Below are positions 58,237 to 64,000 of a stretch of 64,000 nucleotides of DNA, one piece after another. The notes below the pieces were generated by a model. It was not told the origin of the DNA and searched no databases. It saw nothing but the letters and a program-made list of their open reading frames with translations. The position numbers were made by a program, and so were the translations under genes. The DNA comes from Ailurus styani (taxonomy: Eukaryota > Chordata > Mammalia > Carnivora > Ailuridae), in the NCBI GenBank assembly GCA_002007465.1, contig LNAC01001828.1, positions 383 to 64,382 of the forward strand, given 5' to 3'. Position 1 is the stretch's first letter. Each line of letters begins with the position of its first letter.

Positions 58237-61200
58237 ATTGAGAACATAGAGAAAGTCCCTTATAAATTTAGAGTGATGAGATACAACCCACATAGAGAAG
58301 ATTCCTGCCAGAGGGGAGGGAAAAGGGAAAAGACACACACATTGAGACTTCTGATTTCTGTGTTTGTGTATGTCCCTTGATCTATGACTGCTTGATCCCT
58401 ATCTGTCCCCTATCAGTTGTTTATGTCACCTTCTCTCTTGTTTTTCCTGCTCCACTCTTAACTTCTCCTTCCTTAACTGGGCACAAGTTAGAATTAAAAG
58501 AGTCTTTTTGTACAGCTCTTTCTAGCTCTCCTAATTCTCTCTAACGGGACATTTGTTACTGCGAACTCAGGACAAACTGGTCCGTAGAAAGTATGTGAAT
58601 TATGGTCCTTTTAATATATGAATGTAGTTGGAATTTCTTCTATATTTAAGGGTCCCTGACAACAAAATACCATAGCATGATTGATAAGAACTTATTTTCA
58701 AAAATCAGTAGAATTGAGCTCTAAAATAAACATGTAAAAGATGACTTTGATTTTTATTTTGTTATTAGTCACTGAGAATAAACATGAGAGTATTTCCTCC
58801 TACTAAATTTGCATTGTCCCTGCAGATAGATGGCAGAAGTAGAACGAACTTGAATAAGCCACCTGTAGTGATTGAGGTCAATTCAGTATCAAGATAGAAG
58901 TTCTTCTTAAATGAAATGGAGCAGAGATCACAGCTCTACAGATAGATTGTAATTCATACTCATGCACAGTGTGTCTTTCATTTCAACAAATTTTGAAAGG
59001 GATCACATAGAGAGACTCTTCGTTTTCACAAGGGTTATTCTCCTTTGGGGAAGTTCAGAAAAATTGTCTTACCATATATATGTACTTTTTAAAGTTTCTG
59101 AAGTTTAAATTTTTCTGCCACCTTTTGTGTCTCTCCTCTCCAAAAGCTGACTCTTTATTCAGCATTTTGTTCTGTAAAGAAGTCCTGTGTCGTTTCCTCT
59201 AGGTAATTTGCTCTGTTATTACCTGCATGTCTCAAATCCACACAGCCTATTCTACCTTCCTTAGCCTTCTCAAAGACTTATCCAGAGGTGTAGCATTATC
59301 TTGTTTATATCTAAGTCATATTCCAGTATCTAGTGATTCATTTTGGTTAACCAACACTTCAGGTAGCCAAAGTCAAGTGGATTTTGACCAAGAATTGCAC
59401 TAGTGTCAGAACTACACATCCCAATCAACTTTTGAGTAATTGGTCAGTGTAAAGAAATGCATGCATGGTTTAAGATCAATTAAACAGAGGCTGGAAAAGT
59501 TTCTAATAGTTGGGCAGTAAGAACCTTAGAACTTGCTCAAATTCAAACATCAGATAAAACAATTGCAAGCACTTTTGACACGTCATCTTGTTAGCTATTT
59601 GGTCCAGTAAACAAAATAAACTGATAAAAACAGCTGCTGAGTTTTGTCACTGGACTAATTTTTACCTCTTGTTTGATCTTACTAATTTCTCTGAGATAAA
59701 AACCTCATATAGGTAGAGGTATGTATATGTGTGTGTTTGTGTGCTTGTGTGAGTACTTATCTATGCAAACTACTTCTTAATTAACACATTTTCCACAATT
59801 GTTTGATTAAGAAAGTAGAAAATAAATTTACGTAATGCAAAGCTAGCATTAACCTTTAAGAATGGGAAATAAAAAGAATTCTGAGTAGGATTGCTTTTGA
59901 CTATATCAAATAAAGAGATTTAGTGGTAATTTATGAAAAATAAGAAAGGAACAAATGACAACTTCTTATAATACCTACATGGATTGTCAAAGGCCTTTCA
60001 GACAACTCTGCTCAAAATCAACTTCCAGCACTTTGCCATTTTCCCCACAAAAATTCTGTGTATTACAACTTGTTGCCCAGCTGGTATTAACCTATAACTC
60101 CATACAGAGAATGATCAGGAGACTACCCAAGTTTATATAAGAAAGAATACCCATAATGTATTATCAACTCTAATTTTGAGAGTAACTCAAAATGTCTCTT
60201 ATGTCTCTGATTTTCTAAAATGTGAAAGTTTTTCACACATTCCTGATATTTAATATTATATAATCTATAGATTGCATGCCTTTAGTCTTAGTGCCCAGAA
60301 ACTCTGTAATAGCAAGAACCTTCACTTCTTGAAACAGATGGTGACTTTTGAACTGTGCTAAATCTATAAGATATTAGATTTATTCATAAAATGTTGCCAT
60401 GTCAATATGGAAAGTTTGGCAAGCTTTTCATCTTAAAAAGGTCAAACTTCATCACTTCAATATTAATTTCTGTATCTTTTCCATCAACACTTCCATCTGG
60501 TATTTCTTAGAGGAAATGTAGGAAAATTTTAGCCAAATATGGGAAATATAGCATAATACTTTATAATTACATTGACTTGTACCTAAATACACATATCTAA
60601 ACATTGCTTCTTTATCCATACATCACACACTAATCATACATAACATGTCCAGTACTAGCTGAACTGCAAATTATAATGTAATTCTTTTGTATTGAATTTG
60701 GGACTAGCCACTATAAAAACAAAATTTGTTTCATTAAATAAGTTTAAGAAAATCTTTTAGAAGCCTGTAGTTCTAAGAGTTGGTGATTTTAGTATTATTT
60801 AGGATTATTGGATAGAGTCTTCTGCTAGCATGTATGGTTGTGTCTAAAATTTGCATAAATCTTGAGAAACAACTAAGTGTCAGTTTGGTGTTCAGTGAAG
60901 CAGAAATAGAACAGAGCTCTCTAAATAAAGACATAGTAATTGAATGTGAAACTGAGTCTATACAATATGTTCACTGGATAATATGTCAGTTATGGACTCG
61001 ACCAATCAGTGGTATAAAAAAAAATTCAAGTGATTGACTATGTAATCACATGCGTGCTCCTCTTAAATTGTGCAGCTCAGTTCAAATTGTGCAAATGAAA
61101 TGCCTGTTAACAAAGTTACAAAAGTGAAGATTCAGGTCCATAACTCTTCATCTTCTGGTGTGCTCACATGCCAAGACAGCCAGAGAACAGATTGACCCTC

Positions 61201-61520
61201 AGGGCCTCAGAGCCTCAGAGCAACCAAGAGATTCTACTGAAGAGAAAGGAATATAGCAGTTGACAAGTACATCTGTAACATGAGAAATAAACTGTATTTT
61301 GAAGAAAGATTAGAAATTTACCAGAGGGACAGCAGATAGAAAAGGATAAGCAATGACACCATGGCATAGAATAATATCATGGCTCATGTGGAAAATTGTA
61401 TGGAGAGTGGGTACAATGGGAACATAAATTTTGAGGTGAAACGATATTTAGCTCTTCAGCAGATTATCAAATGTTGTGATTTCTAATGCAGAGATTCACA
61501 ATAATCTAAAATAAAAGCCA
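58237..61520. other. Unassigned intronic sequence
   Basis: A+T-rich. A (TG)-like patch lies near 59727-59750. No exon of EYS or other gene, RNA gene or repeat family recognised. Confidence 0.4.
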
Positions 61521-61530
61521 AGAATTTTTT

Positions 61531-61720
61531 TTTAATTTTATTTATTTATTTCACAGAGGGAGAGAGATCACAAGGAGGCAGAGAGGCAGGCAGAGAGAGA
61601 GAGGGGGAAGCAGGCTCCCCGCCGAGCAGGGAGCCCGATGCGGGCCTCGATCCCAGGACCCTGAGATCATGACCTGAGCCGAAAGCAGAGGCTTTAACCC
61701 ACTGAGCCACCCAGGCGCCC
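61531..61720 (-). mobile_element. Young CAN-SINE
   Basis: Antisense, near identical to the copy at 27078 over most of its length (shared 'ggagagagatcacaaggaggcagagaggcagg' and 'ccgatgcgggcctcgatcccaggaccctgagatc'). TSD AGAATTTTTT / AGAAATTCTTTT, merged with the T-run. Confidence 0.9.
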
Positions 61721-61732
61721 AGAAATTCTTTT

Positions 61733-63248
61733 GAGAATTAGCAATGTATGCTGAAGAAAGTTTCACATTTTCTTCATCCTTTATTGTTAATGGTAGATTT
61801 CTACAACTGTCAAGGCTATTGAGGAAGTTGGAACTATTCTTGTATGGTGGCAGAGTATACAACAAAATGAACTTCAATCCCTAAAAGCCTTTTCTCTCTG
61901 TAATTCTAAAATGCATGTATACTATCATCTTTAAGACAAGATTATATAAGAAAGTAATAGGAAGCAAATGAAGACTTAGGGGCAAACTAAATATATAGGA
62001 ATTAGGTCAGAAAAGCAATAATTGATAAAGTCAGAAAACACTCTGCCACACAGGGTAGTTAAAGGGATTTAACATGTTAAAAAATAAGATTCATGAGAAA
62101 ATGTCAAGGGATTATTTTTTTATTAAGTAAAGATGTGGTGAATTAACAATACAGATTTAAATCCCATGTTTTTCCCAACCTGCTTCTTTAGTACCCACAG
62201 CTGTCCGTAATTGGGATCTATCATCATGGTTAGAGGATATTTGATTACTGCCTTAAACAGCTACCAAGAAAGATATTTTATGTGAAAGTTCTTTAAGTCT
62301 CATTCTTAGTGGTACGCTTCAATCCTTGACAACATATTTATCTTAATTAACTTCTGTAGAAAAATTCTTACAGAGTGGACTCAAAATATAGACAATCTTA
62401 CTTATTTAAAAAAATGGCCAGCCACCTAACTTTCTAAATTAAGCTAAAAGAAGCTGTGCAAGCTTCTTCCTCAACAAATTCACTTTGACTTCATCAATAT
62501 ACTGAATAAAAAGAAGATATATATTGAGATAAATTATTTTACAATTTAACATCTGTGAACTCTGTTCTACCTAACACAGATTCATTTAAGAATAGTTTAA
62601 GACTTTCCAAAAGATATACTAAATTTTTAAAATTAGAAGCTGGTTTCATAGAGAGGTACTGGTACGAAGCCAAAGTGTTTGAACTCAATAAATACAGAAC
62701 AAAGGCTTTTAGTATTTCTTCAGATAATTTATTCTAATACTACTGTGAGAGACAGTAAATGCCTGTTTTATAATATTTGATACAGCATTCTTTCCTGGTC
62801 CCTCCTACTTCTCAACTTGGTAGTAGTAGGCTTAATTCTTATTTTTATAATAATTTATAATTTATAGTAATATTTGATTTATAGTAGATATTTGAACCTC
62901 AATCCTGCCTTCAAAGACAATGTTACAAAAATAAAAAGGAGATTCCAGGACAAAGCCCTGTAGCAAACACCATAAAAATTCACATAGACTATACACCTCA
63001 ATAAAGCTCCCATCATATGGGGGGCAGAAATTTCCAGTCCTATGTGATAGACTGGGATGAACTCAACCATGCCCTGAGAATCTCTTCCCATCTCCCAAAT
63101 GAATAAAAGAGCAAAGAAGCATTCTCCTGCTTGCATTGTACTAGCAATGACACTCATTTCTGCCCCTAGGGTATAGTAGTAGAGACTGTTGTGAAAGAAA
63201 ATTCTAGCTCCTCTTGTATTTAGATTTAGATTTAGATTGTCTGCACAG
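61733..63248. other. Unassigned intronic sequence
   Basis: A+T-rich. A small tandem TTTAGA patch lies near 63220-63238. Nothing else recognised. Confidence 0.4.
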
Positions 63249-63261
63249 AAATCACCAATGA

Positions 63262-63453
63262 TCAGGGCACCTGGATGACTCAGTCACTTAAGCAGCCGAC
63301 TCTTGATTTCGGCTCAGCTCATGATCTCAGGGTCTTGGGATTGAGCCCTGTGTTGGGCTCCATGCTCTGGGGAGTCTGCTTGAGGATACTGTCTCACCCT
63401 CTCCCTCTATCCCTGCCACCCTAAAATAAATAAATATTTTTTAAAAATTTTAA
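63262..63453 (+). mobile_element. Older CAN-SINE with 13-bp TSD
   Basis: TSD AAATCACCAATGA (63249-63261) against AAATTACCAATGA (63454-63466). Older subtype ('ctcttgatttcggctcagctcatgatctcagggt'). Confidence 0.88.
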
Positions 63454-63466
63454 AAATTACCAATGA

Positions 63467-64000
63467 GCAAGGCTGATCCTTGGACACATATGTGCAAGCA
63501 GTCCTGAGGATTCCTAAAAATATTTGGAGATGGAGATTCTACAATGGACTATAATTCCTGCAGTTATGTCTCAGCCACTGAGACTTAATAACTAATATCT
63601 TAGGCCAGGTTCTTTGGAAATAGACAGTAGAGATTTGCATGCAGGAAGCTTATTAGGGAGTGTTCTTGGGAATAACTTCCGTAAGTCAGTGAGAGAAGCA
63701 CCACTGAGAAGCGGTAGAAGTTGAATTGCAGAGCAGCTGCAACAGAGGCTTCAGCTGACCCTAAGGGAAAGCTCTGGAGTAGGGATGTTCACAGTTTCCT
63801 GAATTGAGTCAAGGGGACCTGGGCCTTTGTCCCATTGCCAGAAACTCAAGGCAGCATGTCACATCATCCACTATAGCTGGTGAGGCTAATGGCTACGTCA
63901 TCACTTAATGGCTGATGAAGTCCAAGGCTCTTTGGTTTGACTTAACACATAAGCAAACTAATGTTGTTTTTAGATAAACTGGACACATATCACAACACCC
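63467..64000. other. Unassigned intronic sequence at right edge
   Basis: Ordinary composition. The frames are short and lack splice context. Confidence 0.4.

Larger units (their letters stand above)
55774..64000 (+). other. EYS: EYS intron, downstream side (partial)
   Basis: This stretch begins at the GTAAGT donor of the second exon and runs off the right edge. The next EYS coding exon was looked for and not found. The contents are four CAN-SINEs, a short LINE-1 3' stub with a clean TSD, an L2 3' fragment and sequence I could not assign. Confidence 0.7.

Noticed and set aside
4681..63453. tRNA genes suggested by tRNA-like heads
   Set aside because: Each head is part of a CAN-SINE with CT-rich body and A-rich tail, often with TSDs. 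None is a free-standing tRNA gene.
1..64000. CRISPR arrays, operons, prophage or other prokaryotic systems
   Set aside because: No regularly spaced direct repeats and no prokaryotic gene organisation. Interspersed repeats and introns show a vertebrate genome.

Overview
This is vertebrate nuclear DNA, A+T-rich and almost entirely intronic. The organism is a carnivore, most likely a caniform close to the mustelids (inferred). There are about 22 CAN-SINE copies with a tRNA-Lys-derived head, a CT-rich body and an (AAATA)n/A tail. Several belong to the type that reads 'gtgggttaaagcctctgc', which I associate with mustelid and related arctoid genomes. The LINE-1 copies have carnivore-type 5' and 3' UTRs. 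No bacterial or viral gene organisation is present.

Two exons are the only host coding sequence I can support. Both are on the + strand, at 39811-39975 and 55620-55773, and encode adjacent halves of a laminin-G-like segment. They join in frame (a split AGT Ser codon), have consensus splice sites, and match the retinal extracellular matrix gene EYS (eyes shut homolog). EYS is known for very large introns, so the window reads as part of a long intron (1-39810), one exon, a 15.6 kb intron, one exon, and more intron to 64000.

Layout. 1-1240: 5' end of a young antisense LINE-1 that runs off the left edge, beside an older ORF2 scrap. 2.1-3.0 kb: MIR, then an L2 split by a hAT element. 7.6-13.1 kb: a nearly complete but decayed antisense LINE-1. 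14.6-15.3 kb: MIR and an LTR-like repeat. 17.7-18.3 kb: a 5'-truncated antisense LINE-1 with target-site duplication (TSD). 19.7-25.1 kb: L2 sequence in two colinear blocks. 26.0-28.3 kb: a pair of inverted repeats, one arm holding a SINE. 29.3-33.4 kb: an antisense LINE-1 with a whole 5'UTR but no 3' half. 37.3 kb: (TG)33. 39.8 kb: first EYS exon, with a young SINE just downstream. 47.1-48.6 kb: an LTR-like repeat with a 93-bp tandem duplication and a SINE nested in the tail of another SINE. 53.4-54.7 kb: old repeats including a sense L1M fragment. 55.6 kb: second EYS exon. 56-64 kb: SINEs, a LINE-1 stub and sequence I could not classify.

I found no novel gene system. The points most worth a second look are the inverted repeat at 26-28 kb, a tandem in-frame splice acceptor at the first exon, a LINE-1 promoter with an intact YY1-type site at the left edge, and several insertion-history puzzles. 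Repeat family names come from recognition by eye, not from a database search. Repeat edges are usually good to about 10-30 bases unless TSDs fix them.
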